From: Prostheceraeus crozeri
Taxonomy: Eukaryota > Platyhelminthes > Polycladida > Euryleptidae
Length of the DNA stretch: 64,000 bases
Direction: 5' to 3'
Assembly (NCBI GenBank): GCA_907163375.1
Contig: CAJQUW010000515.1
Location: 425,115 to 489,114 of the forward strand
How positions within the stretch are numbered: position 1 is the stretch's first letter; the number at the start of each line of letters is the position of its first letter. The notes beneath the pieces are model-generated. The model searched no databases, was not told the origin of the DNA, and worked only from the letters and a program-made list of their open reading frames with translations. This document shows positions 33,337 through 45,660 of this stretch, one piece after another. A program made the position numbers and the translations under genes.

Positions 33337-34331
33337 CTAATATTTTGTGGTCCTACCCTTATTGTCAATGACATTACCAATTCGTCTAGGCATTGATTCG
33401 ATGATATCGTTGATTTTTGACTGATCTAACTTTCTCCACTCTCTTTTTAACAGTGACGTAAGTTGTGATACGCCATCTGTAGGTAGCAGTGAACGACGAA
33501 CGTTACGTTTTAGAATGCTCCATACATTTTCTATGGGATTCAGATCAGGAGAACGAGCTGGCCAAGATAATGTCCTAAGCCCTAATTGAGACTTGCATAA
33601 GTTGACTCTACTAATCCTATGACACGTAGCATTATCATCCATAAATAACCAAGTCGATGGATCACCAAGTTGATCTGTCATTTGGCCAATGTTCATTCGT
33701 AAAACATTCACATAGCGTTCAGAATTCATGGTTCCTTGCTGTATGTGAAGTTCAGAGCGGCCATTGGTCCAAATGCCAGCCCAAATCAGTAGAGTCGCAC
33801 CACCTTGTGCCCGGGACGATGTAAATGTCTCGGAATTTCCTAATCAGATTTTATCCATAATCTCAATCGACCATCACTATCCTTCAGACGGACTGATGTC
33901 TCATCAGACCAGGCAACGCGATCCCATTGATTTCGCCAGTGACAATGACTCACTGCCCATCTGAGACGTCTTTTTGTATGTTGATCTGATAATTCGATCT
34001 GAGAGGGCCTCTTACAGCTCTTGAAATTCGACTCAATAAGTCTTCTACGAATAGTGGACTTAGAAATAGACGAGACTAGTGCAGCCATCTCAGTTAACGA
34101 GAGACTTGAATCAACTTTAACAAATCTCAAAATTAAGCGGTCTCTACGTTTGGATGTTTTGCGTGGACGGCCAGAGCCCTCTTTACGACAGAGTCGAAAA
34201 TCATCATTATGCCATCGATGCACATTTGTGTAAGGGACATTTAGTCGCTTGCTTGCAGCTCGCAAAGAAAACCCTAGTTCTAGCAAGGCTGACACTTTTC
34301 CTTTTGTGAATGCGATCTCGTTATTGTTCAT
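33337..34331 (-). pseudogene. Tc1 transposase, one stop and one frameshift
   Basis: The frame from ATG 34331 encodes a paired-type helix-turn-helix (KGKVSALLELGFSLRAASKR), a second HTH and the first catalytic Asp in WSDET, then a TAG at 33840. After a one-base shift near 33790 the second half (33729-33337) gives FMDDNATCH and DLNPIENVW, i.e. the second Asp and the Glu with 34 residues between them (DD34E, Tc1 type). The end is GNVIDNKGRTTKY. All three catalytic residues persist, so loss of function was recent. The inverted partner at 35219-35841 shares the same stop, so the stop predates the duplication. Confidence 0.9.
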
Positions 34332-34715
34332 TTGTTCTTTGTATTGTTTTCAACCGGTAAGAGATAGATTTCTAGCTGAAAGCAATCAGGAGTGCTGCCA
34401 ACACCACCGCAACGAAGTCAGGAAGCTATGGAACATGAAGTCCAGTTAATCACATGTAGCAGTTACATTATTGTTGATGAATAATGGTGCTATACTGGCT
34501 CTGATTGACCGATTTTCTTTATTTTTGTTTTGCTTGATAGCTTTTGGCTTGTAGAACAACATATTACATAACAAAGGAAACAATGTAATTTTATAAGAGT
34601 GAGGTATGATTTTGTGTAACATTGCTAAATGAAGATCAAATTATCTACTACTTTTTTTATCTATAACAGGAAAACAACTCAATATTCATGCTTGAAATTT
34701 CCAACAATGATATTA

Positions 34716-34834
34716 CAGATTGTTTCATAAAAAATGGATCACCCTCAAACATCGCCTTAACTTCAACTTTGTCTAACTCCGCCAAACTTGAACGAATTTC
34801 TCTGAAATTTGGAAGATATGTCAGTTGTGCTTAC
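34716..34834 (+). repeat. Left half of a palindromic Tc1-type MITE
   Basis: 119 bp starting CAGATTGTTTCATAAAAAAT, preceded by TA. It is matched in reverse complement at 36001-36119. Its tip is related to, but distinct from, the CAGTCCG tip of the neighbouring Tc1. Confidence 0.8.
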
Positions 34835-35218
34835 TAATGTCATTGTTGGAAATTTCAAACATGAATATTGAGTTGTTTTCCTGTTATAGATAAAAAAGTA
34901 TTAGATAATTTGATCTTCATTTAGCAATGTTACACAAAATCATACCTCACTCTTATAAAATTACATTTGTTTCCTTTGTTATGTAATATGTTGTTCTACA
35001 AGCCAAAAGCTATCAAGCAAAACAAAAATAAAGAAAATCGGTCAATCAGAGCCAGTATAGCACCATTATTCATCAACAATAATGTAACTGCTACATGTGA
35101 TTAACTGGACTTCATGTTCCATAGCTTCCTGACTTCGTTGCGGTGGTGTTGGCAGCACTCCTGATTGCTTTCAGCTAGAAATCTATCTCTTACCGGTTGA
35201 AAACAATACAAAGCACAA

Positions 35219-35841
35219 ATGAACAATAACGAGATCGCATTCAAAAAAGGAAAAGTGTCAGCCTTGCTAGAACTTGCTAGAACCTAGCCTTGCTAGGATA
35301 GTGATGGTCGATTGAGATTATGGATAAAATCTGATTAGGAAATTCCGAGACATTTACATCGTCCCCGGGCACAAGGTGTGCGACTCTACTGATTTGGGCT
35401 GGCATTTGGACCAATGGCCGCTCTGAACTTCACATACAGCAAGGAACCATGAATTCTGAACGCTATGTGAATGTTTTACGAATGAACATTGGCCAAATGA
35501 CAGATCAACTTGGTGATCCATCGACTTGGTTATTTATGGATGATAATGCTACGTGTCATAGGATTAGTAGAGTCAACTTATGCAAGTCTCAATTAGGGCT
35601 TAGGACATTATCTTGGCCAGCTCGTTCTCCTGATCTGAATCCCATAGAAAATGTATGGAGTATTCTAAAACTTAACGTTCGTCGTTCATTGCTACCTACA
35701 GATGGCGTATCACAACTTACGTCACTGTTAAAAAGAGAGTGGAGAAAGTTAGATCAGTCAAAAATCAACGATATCATCGAATCAATGCCTAGACGAATTG
35801 GTAATGTCATTGACAATAAGGGTAGGACCACAAAATATTAG
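35219..35841 (+). pseudogene. Tc1 transposase, internally deleted inverted copy
   Basis: Begins like the other copy (MNNNEIAFKKGKVSALLEL). It then jumps, across a small duplication of CCTTGCTAG, to sequence just before the shared stop, losing both HTH domains and the first catalytic Asp. The C-terminal 130 codons (35449-35841) are intact and differ by one residue (SILKLNV for SILKRNV) from the left copy. Confidence 0.85.
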
Positions 35842-36000
35842 CTTCTTAAGAACCGTTACTGTATCATAGCTTATCAGATTATATAAGGACATTTAAATAT
35901 ATAAGGGACATGAAATAACATGAAAAATGCTTTCTGTATCATACTTATGTTTTATTTAGTCAAATTTTAGGATGATCCACTTTTTATGAAACGGACTGTA

Positions 36001-36119
36001 GTAAGCACAACTGACATATCTTCCAAATTTGAGAGAAATTCGTTCAAGTTTGGCGCAGTTAGACAAAGTTGAAGTTAAGGCGATGTTTAAGGGTGATCCA
36101 TTTTTTATGAAACAATCTG
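36001..36119 (-). repeat. Right half of the palindromic Tc1-type MITE
   Basis: Reverse complement of 34716-34834, followed by TA (36120-36121). The two halves would join at TA to a ~240-bp palindrome. Confidence 0.8.
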
Positions 36120-36121
36120 TA

Positions 36122-37557
36122 TATTATGTCATGTGTTAACATCATAAGTACCTTTGATGAATTCCAGATACATTTGAAGATATACTAAAACATTTCGCGA
36201 CCTTGCCCTCCTTCAGTCGCCGGCTAATTGCTTTTTATATTTGTTATTCATATTGTATTTTTTCATCGTTGTCAGCTTGTCCACAGTTGTAGGCAAAAAA
36301 CTTCTGACTTCTGACAGTTGCACACCTGACACGCGGCGCATGATTAGCGAAGGCGCATCTTTGTTTCATCGACGCAACGACTGCAGATGTTCATCAGGGA
36401 TGTGATTACCTTCTAAGGAGCGCCGAATTGAAGTTGATTTGGGAGCAAAATGTGCCATGAATCTCAATGAAGTGGACGCCAAATTCATCATGTACAGAGA
36501 AAATTTACTTTGAATTAAAGTTCCTATCCGGTTTTGAGAATTATAACTACATATTTGTCTAAAAAATATAAACCATGCGCTAATCCTGCTACATTTTGAC
36601 AGGTGCTGTCGAGACATACCGCCTCATGTCCTATAATAATGTAAAGAACTTGTTGTCGAAGGATGTTATTGGAGCTTCATGAGAACGTCTTCAAGTTTCA
36701 TGAGGTCAGGAATATGGAAACAATTTTAGGAATTCCTTCAAATGAAGGACAAATCACTTCTCTGATTCATGCTCGTCTATAGATTTTGTCGAAGAATGTC
36801 TTTGAATTTTTGAATTGAGATGTTGAAGAATTTTGAAAAACGAGATACTGATAAGATTTAAATAAAGCTTACAAATTCTACATTTCATCGCACATATGAA
36901 GAAAAAGTGAATATGACATTTTCAGCCATTTAAGTCGGGATTTTGTGGTAACTTCACACTATCACCGTTTCTCTCCTAGTCCACCAAATGAGCAATATCT
37001 CGTTCTCCTCGTGTATGATTCATAAACATGTACATGTTTTCTAATTGAAGAACTACAATTTGTGAATCGAGCAATTTTCATGCTTTGACCATTGTCTAGC
37101 ACACAAAATAATGACTACGAGTTGAAACCTGAGAATGCAAGCATTCAAATGAAGTACTGTGTGTGTTGATGTGAGATGTGATTGATGGCATGAGATATCA
37201 TGAGCTTTGCCGTTCATTATGATATGACTCGTGAAATTTTGATGGAAGGAATCAGGAATATACTGAATGATGTTCAACAGAATTATAAATGATATACAAA
37301 ATTTTCGGCCGGCATCCACAGACTATCTTCAGGTGCAAAAACTGATTTTTTTAAATTTTTTTACCAAAAGATGATCTGTGGATTCCAGGCGAAAAAATGT
37401 AGATCAATTATAATTTTGCTAAACATCAAGATATTCCTGATTCCTCCATCATAATTAATCCGGGCTTTTCACCATAGTTCATTGTGAGTTTATGATGGGA
37501 ACCAACAATTTCATCTTCCATGCAACAGCAGAAAATTAGGTTAGTGAAATCGCTTAC
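36122..37557. other. Intronic, no gene recognised
   Basis: ACBD3 intron sequence. The 83- and 88-codon minus-strand ORFs here have no motif or signal support. Confidence 0.4.
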
Positions 37558-37732
37558 CATTATCTTCACCTTCGCCTTCATCTTCTTCATCTGAGGACTC
37601 GGAGATATGGACGGTTACCATATCACCTGGTGTAAGGTTCCATTCGAAGTAGACACCGAATCCAACATCGTAGTAATCGGTAGCAAACTCCCAGAAGATG
37701 CTGGTTCCATCAGGAACTGTTGGCACGCGGAT
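37558..37732 (-). CDS. ACBD3: ACBD3/GCP60 orthologue, internal exon (GOLD domain N-terminal part)
   Basis: Minus-strand exon between acceptor TTCATTTAG and donor AATG|GTAAGC. It encodes [20 protein letters not shown] and [11 protein letters not shown], the signature first half of the GOLD beta-sandwich in ACBD3. [17 protein letters not shown] follows, the acidic loop that in vertebrate ACBD3 reads VSVHVSESSDDDEEEE. The exon is 175 nt, starts in phase 0 and ends in phase 1, fitting both neighbours. The plus-strand ORF at 37607-37813 is a shadow. Very confident identification from memory of the family; not searched. Confidence 0.93.
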
Positions 37733-40690
37733 CTAAATGAAGCAAATGAAGAGTTAGAAAGCTATAACAGGGACCTGCTAAGTCAAAGAAAAGGACAAGG
37801 ACAAGGCTGCTAAGACAAGGAAATTGTTATTACAGATTCTAATATTCTAGAAGACTTGAATCGGTTTGGTTCGACGTAGTAAAAAAAAGAACTTTATTCT
37901 ATTTCTTTTGATTATTAACTTCTCGCACGACGCAACTTAAGCGTGACATGTAGTAACTTTGTGATGCTGTGTTCTAGCTGAAAGTGATTAGAGACATCTT
38001 TTATTAGACAAGAGTTAGCTGAGCTAGTCAATGAGTCTTTCTTGTTGAAAGCCCGAACTCCTGAGAAAATATTTACAGAGTAACGGGATCATGAACCCGA
38101 GCTTCCACGGCTCCATTTCTAAGCCCGATCAAGTTCAGGCTTATAGGCTACCACAATTGAATTGTATATCTTGTATGACGTTAAGTGACGAAGCAGATGT
38201 CTATTTATTCTACCCTACTGCTTTGAATTCAACCTAAATCAGGTAGATAAGGATTAAAGCCTTCCTCTACCTCCGATAAGGATCGCATTTAATAACAGGG
38301 ATAACATAAGAAATTGAAGTTATCGTTCAAAAATTGCAAAAATAGTAACAGCTTACTAAAAAGACAGAAATAGTGGAGAAATATGCTTTCTCGAACTCAG
38401 GATTAAAGGTATTTAAGGAAAGATAGATGTTAAATTTCCCGTCCCCAGTAAAATCCGATGGACTCTTTTTCAACAAGCTTGAAGTTAGAAACTTAGTCCT
38501 TTCATCATACTACACATTTTGTCAAAACAAAGCCAATGGGAAGTCGCGAGTCAAATCAACATCCACGAATGGAAACACAATCTGCCACCAAGATGTTATT
38601 AGAAACATGTTGAAAAAAAGTGTAGAAGGTATATTATCTTAATGGCTAACATCATATCTGGCAAGGAAACTGCAGACCACATCACATGCCTGCATAGAAT
38701 ATCCAAGTATTCTCTGGTTCGATTCGATTCTAAATCTACCGATTCGAAGTCATTTGTTGTTATTTGTTTCGAGACGTTTTTACAGAATATCGAACACATC
38801 GCATGGCTCTGATATGAAATCAGGGGCATGCAGTCTTCGCACCATGCCGCTATCAGTTTGAAATTAGTCAGATGGAAACGTTTCGCCTCAGTTCACTGAA
38901 TCAGAGACTATCAATTCTCTTGGACTGACATGAATAGGAATAGTTGCAGAATTGACGACCAAATTGTTAGAGACGCGCATGAGATGATTATGACACGCAA
39001 TGAAATAAGATTATATCGGAATAAATGTGAAAGTTTCTATGTTAACCACTGAAAGAAGGATTACAGAGAACTGGAAACATTGCATCAAAGATGATCCACA
39101 GAGAGAATGTCAGTGAGACTGACAGAAGTGGAGACGTTGGACCGAAAGTGGAGGAGACGTTGCAAAGATAATCCGCATTGAAGATTTCACCAGAAATGTG
39201 AAAAAAGGCCAGAAGAATCCTACATGTATTTCCATGCCTCTTCTCAAGGAATCAGGAAATGAAGCTTGGGGAAGCTGATTTTAGCAAATTTGTATAAAAT
39301 TGACGAAGAAGCAATTCGACTGGCTCACTGCGTGAGTGCGTTATCAGTTGCACTGAATCGAAGTTCCTAACTAAGATTTCAAATTAAAAGAACAGCCATT
39401 GCACCCGCCGATTTTAATATGTTTACTTTGGAGTGATAATTCCCGTTCTCATTTGAGTGTGTTCAACGAGTGACGACAACTAATGAAAAGTATAAAAAAC
39501 GCTTAAAAAGTGTGAAAAGTATACATGAGATTTAAATGATTAATGAATATAATCATGAATCATGCAAGCAATCAACCAAAAATATCTTCGCAAAAATCCG
39601 TAAAAATATTGAAATGTTTTCATAAAAAGCGGTCAAATGAATTGACTTCAGTCGATGCATACGAAATATCACACGGACATTACTCTAACATAACAGATCG
39701 GAGAATGTTTACTCTTACAGAATGATCGCGATAACCATGGTCTTGTCGAGTTTCATTGATGTGCAAACATAATTCTTGATTTCTGTAGAAATCAAATTTG
39801 ATTGTAAAAGCGAATCCTTAGATAGTATCATGCAACAATCTAACCTTCAATGGGAATATAACCATAAAATGTCTCTATAAAAACAAATCAGTCATGTAAA
39901 AGTGAGCGTGATATAAATATCACACATTGGCTATCTCTAGAGTTAATCGATATCTTCTTGTGAAGATCATTATCGCCACAAGAAAGATACAACCGGAATT
40001 GGGAACAAATCCTTAAGATAATACTGAAACTGACCAACGCATCATTGCCATCGATAAATAATTGCTTTGGAATCATTGACTTCATACACCAATAGATGTA
40101 CTAAATCCTTAAGCTTTTGAAAGATGAGAGTATTTCTAAAGAAAAACAGATTACACAGCACAAGTCACCACCATCACAAATGACGCACTTGAAAGAAGAA
40201 AGCTGTCCAACTGTTCGGAGTACAGAGAGCGAGCCCCGTAATAACCAATGTTTTCTCAAGCGAATTGGTGCTTGGGTAAGCAACAATCAGAGAACAGGAA
40301 TAACAGAGAAATTATAATTAGAAACTTGCTTCGATCTTTGTTGAGAAGACAAGTTCGTTCAATTGCGACGTTGCTAAAAGCAAACCTCAAGCATGAATAG
40401 GCAACTACAGAAATGCTAGCTTTATTTCAGTGTCTTTAAGAATGATCTTCAGAAATATGAAAGGATCATAATATCATTCTTTTGCTTTATATTAAACAAC
40501 GGAGGGACAGCATAATAAGCAAGGACATTTGCATACACCATTCAAACCCCGAAATGGAAATATGTGAAAGTCTAGTTAAAGAAACACTCACATCCAAACT
40601 CAGACAAGTCAAGCCCAAATTCAAGCAAATCCTGTCCAAGCAAGGGAATCAATCCATTTAATCGAACTTTTCTTCATCGCATTTGAGTTT
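37733..40690. other. Intronic, no gene recognised
   Basis: Long AT-rich stretch of the 21.4-kb ACBD3 intron. Only short ORFs without support were seen. Confidence 0.4.
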
Positions 40691-40695
40691 GATTT

Positions 40696-40940
40696 TTAAA
40701 GTAGTGAGCACAGTTGAGCGCTACTTGGAAATTTGGACATGTTCTTAAATACCGCAGTCATCTGTTTTAAGTGCGGATAAGCAGAGAGAAGCGCGGAGGA
40801 AAATGCAGTCTGCATGTGCACAACACATGGTGCCCAATGTAATTTACGTAGGTAATGCAATTCAGGTATTTGTAGGTCGAGTGCTGCTTGCACGCCTTCT
40901 GTAAAGCAGTTGCCATGATTCAGGTGTCTCGTAAGTAGCT
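40696..40940 (-). pseudogene. Possible hAT transposase fragment
   Basis: Minus-strand frame with GNCFTEGVQAALDLQIPELH then LHWAPCVVHMQTAFSSALL and VFKNMSKFPSSAQL. The order (His-Cys region, then helix, then KxxxFxxSxxA) recalls the hAT segment around the conserved HCxxHxLNL. It is short and degraded, with no terminal repeats found. Low confidence. Confidence 0.35.
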
Positions 40941-41264
40941 TACAATTGCGAGTGTCTTGGATTCATCAGACCATTTTCATCAATTGTTTTAGCTGAATCC
41001 TCCAATTTCAAGAGTTCGCGTTACTTCAGCCGACAATCACTCAACCCAGCATCAACACCGATGGCAATACCTTGGAAAACAAATACTTTTCCATTTGGAG
41101 ATGCTCTCAATGCGAACAAAGAGTATTACTCATGCCTGTCCCCCACCAAGGCACAAAGCCATATTAGTAATTGATGGATGAAACAGCGTTCACAAACTCG
41201 CAACTCTGTCCGGGTTAGGACTATGTTACTATTCTCTGATGAGACCGACCAGGTAGTGCCTCCC

Positions 41265-41357
41265 TATTTGACAGATTCGACCCCTGGACCTTCGGCACTT
41301 CCACACCGAATCGAGGCTCTTAACCAAATGAGCCATCCTAGCACGACCGCTACTGCC
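41265..41357 (-). mobile_element. tRNA-derived SINE head
   Basis: Minus strand: A box-like TGGCTCATTTGGTTAAGAGC (near 41345-41326) and B box-like GGGTCGAATCT (41282-41272). The segment between them folds roughly as anticodon and variable arms (CTCGATTCGG...CCGAAGG). Confidence 0.6.
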
Positions 41358-41399
41358 AAATTTTGCAGTGAAAGAGGCCGAAGATGAGACTCACAGGAT

Positions 41400-42080
41400 G
41401 ATGCACATGCTGTGACTACTGCGAATCAGCCGAGTTCCACCCGCTTAATTTTCTTGTCAGACAGGACCAAAGGAAAACACGCAAATCCAATGGGAAGTAG
41501 ACTGAGGCTTTCAGTTAAAATGAGATTTTCTATTTTTTCCCTGATTAAGTAAAAGTTCTGACTAGAAAAAGTGTTCTAAAAAGGTCTAGAGCCATAGGCA
41601 GTGTTCCTAGAAAAATCGGGTATTGGAAAAAATTTCGAGAATTTTTCCTAAATCGCAATTTTCATCGTTATTTGAGCACATTGGGAGTAAAATGGCCTAC
41701 ATCATTTTAAACCATTAAACTCAAATTTAACGACTAATTGTATCTGACGCTAGTTGAAAGCAAAACTGAATCGGAACCGGTAGCAATATTGTAGAATGAT
41801 GTCATGTGATGTTCGTTTTGAATTGATAGCCTAACTTACAAGCGAAAATTTTAACAAAGCATACTTGTATACATGTAGGTATTCTAGCATACAGTGCGAA
41901 AAATTTCACTAATTGTCTTTAAGAAATTTTTTGTCAATAGAATTTTTCAAAAAAAGAAAAAGGATCTTGGAAAAATGTATGAAGGTTATAAATTTAATGC
42001 ACAGAATGAGGGAAAGGATCAATGAGATAATATTGCGATCGAACTAACCACAAAAATGCAAATCCTTCAAAATATTTGAG
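41400..42080. other. Intronic, no gene recognised
   Basis: AT-rich sequence with several A/T runs. Nothing supported. Confidence 0.35.
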
Positions 42081-42084
42081 ATTA

Positions 42085-42225
42085 TTTTCGGGCATTTGGG
42101 CAATTTTCAGTGAAAAAGTTCAGGCATTTGAGCATTTTCTGAAGAAAAAGTTCGGCATTCGGGCATTTTTCTGAAGAAAACGTTTGGGCATTCGGGAGTA
42201 ACGTTTTGGCATTCGGGTGTGAGCA
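42085..42225 (+). repeat. Minisatellite of TTCGGGCATT(T)-type units
   Basis: GGGCATT(C/T)GGG(C)A and CTGAAGAAAA(A/C)GTT words recur about four times at roughly 35-40 bp spacing, with gradual divergence. Confidence 0.7.
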
Positions 42226-42847
42226 GAATCACTGCATACGTTTTGGGATGCAATGTCTTCAGGTCATGGGTTTATGTGTTCCCTTACCTGTGTCTATGAA
42301 GCTAAACACAATCAGATCTAGCAAGCTTCCCAATGTCAGCAAACACAATTTATAGGCGACATTCTCGCATAAACCACGGATTAGAAGCATGATAATAATA
42401 AATTGCTTGAAGGCCTTCCATGCTAAAATCTATGGCACTAGAATGAATGCTTTTATTTAGAGAAAGCATAGAAAATCTCTTTTTTTGCTGAAAGCTTCAG
42501 TCTGACCTCCATTAGATTTACATGTGTTTTCCTTTAAACATGTCTTGCAAGAAGAGGAGTCAGGTGTCACTCCGCAGATGCGAAGATCCGTAGGATTAGC
42601 ATAATTCTGTGAAAGTCTCATTTTCGGTCTCGTTCCCAGCAGAAACTCGTTCTGCCAGCCGGACTGAGTGTCCTAAGAGCAAACCCCGAGAGTTATTGGT
42701 ATTCTTACCATTCAAGGCTCTTTCTCATTCAAAGTGAAAGGAAACTTTATGCTACTTGCCACCTGCGTCAGAAAGTGACCTATAGGTCTGAGGTTTGGGC
42801 ATCACGTGAGAACTTCAGAGAACAGAGACGATTACAAGTAAGCTTTG

Positions 42848-42872
42848 AACGCACGCACACACACACACACAC
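42848..42872 (+). repeat. CA microsatellite
   Basis: A run of CA dinucleotides with two CG variants at its head. Confidence 0.9.
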
Positions 42873-45530
42873 AGTAAGTTGCCCGAGAACTTTCTGTTCG
42901 CACGACTGAGCTTCTTAGACTACTCTTCCCCGAAAACCACAATCTTGATAGTTTTAGCGCGTGATCATGCTTTCTAAAATGGGAGCAATTTAATAAGCTT
43001 GAATATTTGCTGTCATATTTTCCAGATTTTCTAGATCTGATGTAATAGGGCAGAAATTCTGTAAAAACTGAGCCGGGTTTCACACTTGGGAAATAAGAGT
43101 TTTATTTTTCATGTCAACGATAGAACGAAATGTACGAGCTTTGTTCAACACAGGGCAAGATGCCATTCTACATCAACTACTACCTTATAGAAAAACGTTT
43201 GAATTACATAATGTTTGGACGCACCCTAACATACCTTATCAGTATAGAAATGGACTGTATCTCGTTGATGAATTTTTACATCACCTGGTGACGTTGATAC
43301 CACAGAAATTAATTTGATAAGTAGACAAAATGTTTTAATTGTTCTTCTCTTTGTTTAATTGACTATTTATGAATTAAAATTGGATGCAATTCAACCACTG
43401 GGATTGACTTGCTTCTATAAATTAAAATTGAGATTTCAAAAAGCAAGAAACTCATGAAATTCACGTGTTATCTTTTGATTCGCTGAAAACGTAGGCGACA
43501 CATTTGTTACTGAATGTTGAATAAAAGAAAAAAAAGTGGTTTTGATTGTTTCAGTCACCAATAAATATAAAAAACAAAAATTTGTTGCCTAATCTTTAAA
43601 ATAAATAAATAGATATTCCACATCTGAAATATCAAAAACATAAACGCAGCTCGATGAGGATTGATCTTGCGACGATTGCAAGCTGTTAACTACTTTTAGA
43701 GCAGATTCCATGAGGTGACTGCAAGAAAGAAAATATATGAGAACTAAATCAGGAAAAAATGGTTGATGTCTGCTTTCAAAATAACCAACTTCGCTTTTGG
43801 TTAACAACTTCAATTTTGTAAAGCAAATTCCAAGTTCTAGTCCTGTCTGTTAAGGAATGCTTTCCTTGTCTCATTCTTCCACACACATTTTACGTCCATT
43901 ATTTCTACTGATGTGGAAAGATGTTAGAACGTGGCGAATTTTATCTGTCGAAGTCGCAGTTCATACGTCTTAAAATTCTCCTCTTCAACGCAACGTGTTG
44001 CTCAAATGTCAAAGTTGTTTGGCTTGCGTAGTAATTAGAAATATAGTAGTATTTAAATCACCCTCACTAGAATTTTGGAATGTACGACATAACGATCTTT
44101 AAACAGATGACGCAAATTTTTTTCATTTTAGAGTGAAAATATGTGGCTCTGCTACTCCCCAGCTAAAGTGCCTCCGTTCGGAAATGCTCAAATGGCAACG
44201 TGTTTCCTTCTGTTTGACAAATTTTTGATTAACGTTTTAAGACGGTGACATTATCTTGTCATTCGAACACGTAGATTTTTATTCGGTGCAATTTTCCAAA
44301 AAAATTTGATAATGATCTTCATTTGTAATCATTCGCGTAGAATCATTCCACAACCTTTTGCACGTTCACGCAGAGAACAAGCAAAGGCCATGAGCTAGCG
44401 AAGTGTTTTAAGACGTGTAATCAAATTCGAGCAAGTAACAACTATTCCTTCCACTATCAGATTGAATACACTTCATTTGCCATAATTCACTTCTTCTAAG
44501 CTAACTTTATCCAATATAAATTTTCCGCAAAACAATCTTTCATTTGGAATAATTTACCAGAAGAATATGAGGAAGAAATATAATCGCAATTTGTTGTTTG
44601 CCATATTTATCTGAAAAATGATAAAAATGAAACTAAAATTAAGTGCTGAAAAAGCAAGTCTCCAACTAAGTATGCTTTCGTAAATCTCAGGAACTAAAGA
44701 TATCCTGAATTCAAAATGGTGCTACAAATGCACGCATCTGTACATATTGTTTCTGCTCTAATTGACAACGAAATTCAATGAGCACAAATGTGCTCTACTG
44801 ACAGCAAATGATTTGCTTAAGACAATGCGAGCAACATCATGCAAGTTCACAGACATACATCTTCATCGTCTTCTGTTGTTGAATGGTTAAGACTCACGAA
44901 ATCAAATAAATATTCATAAAGAATTCCAGCGAACGATGAAGCAGAGCATCGAATAGAATCGTCTTAAAAGTTTACAGTTCTTGAATATCCTATTTATCCA
45001 TATTAATCACCAAAAAAGATGAAAAAGTAGTTAAAGGAGTAATTTGTCAAACCAGTGAACAACAAAGTGATGTTAAAAGTTCTCCATAAAGTTCGATGCT
45101 GCTGCTCTTGATTAAGATCAAATGATCATTCAAAATGAGACATAAATGACATCATTGACAGTTATCAAATTAAAAACGATAAAGCCATATTGTCTGAAGC
45201 CCTAGAAGACCACTGATAATTTATTTTTAGAATGTCATGCCTACAGCTTTCAAAACAAAGATAGATCAGACTACTATGTACAATCAAACTATGTTGAAAG
45301 AAGATTATACAGTCAATATTTCAAAAGGAATTATGCGAAAATGGCTCTGATTCACATTGATTTTTATTCGAAAAGAACCAATTCTAGGAGATAGAACAGC
45401 TCAGTTTTGACAAAAATGAAATTCAAAGTCTGAACATAGCATTAGCAACAGCTGAAATTGAATGTCAAAACCTAAATATAAATTGAATGAACATGCACTT
45501 GATCTCTACTCGTTGATGTAACTTGGTCTG
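42873..45530. other. Intronic, no gene recognised
   Basis: AT-rich intron. Short ORFs at 43111-43317 and 43589-43813 lack any support. Confidence 0.4.
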
Positions 45531-45532
45531 CA

Positions 45533-45657
45533 GGTCAGACCACTCTCTCTGAAGAAGATGCGCTGTGCGCACTGAAAGCGCTTAGAGAATTTGGTGTTTT
45601 CTCTTCTGACCGAAACAGCAATCGGTGATGGGGTCATCCTCTAACCTAACTAACTAA
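45533..45657 (+). mobile_element. Structured retroposon 3' end with (CTAA)n tail
   Basis: GGTCAGA (45533) and TCTGACC (45605) would close a fold. This encloses CTGAAGA, a hairpin (ATGCGC TGT GCGCA), GAAA and a second hairpin (AGAGAA...TTCTCT). The sequence ends in CTAACCTAACTAACTAAATA, like the short-repeat tails of LINE/SINE or Penelope-type elements. No protein is encoded. Confidence 0.4.
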
Positions 45658-45660
45658 ATA

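Larger units (their letters stand above)
33180..35998. mobile_element. Tc1 palindrome: two transposase copies in inverted orientation
   Basis: Arms 33180-34712 and 34837-35998 are near-identical inverted copies, the right one shortened by about 370 bp. Both outer ends are the same terminal repeat (CAGTCCGTTTCATAAAAAGT / its complement), each next to TA. Both inner ends stop at the same non-TIR word (CAACAATGA). The ~120 bp between the arms are one half of a second element (34716-34834). Confidence 0.8.
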
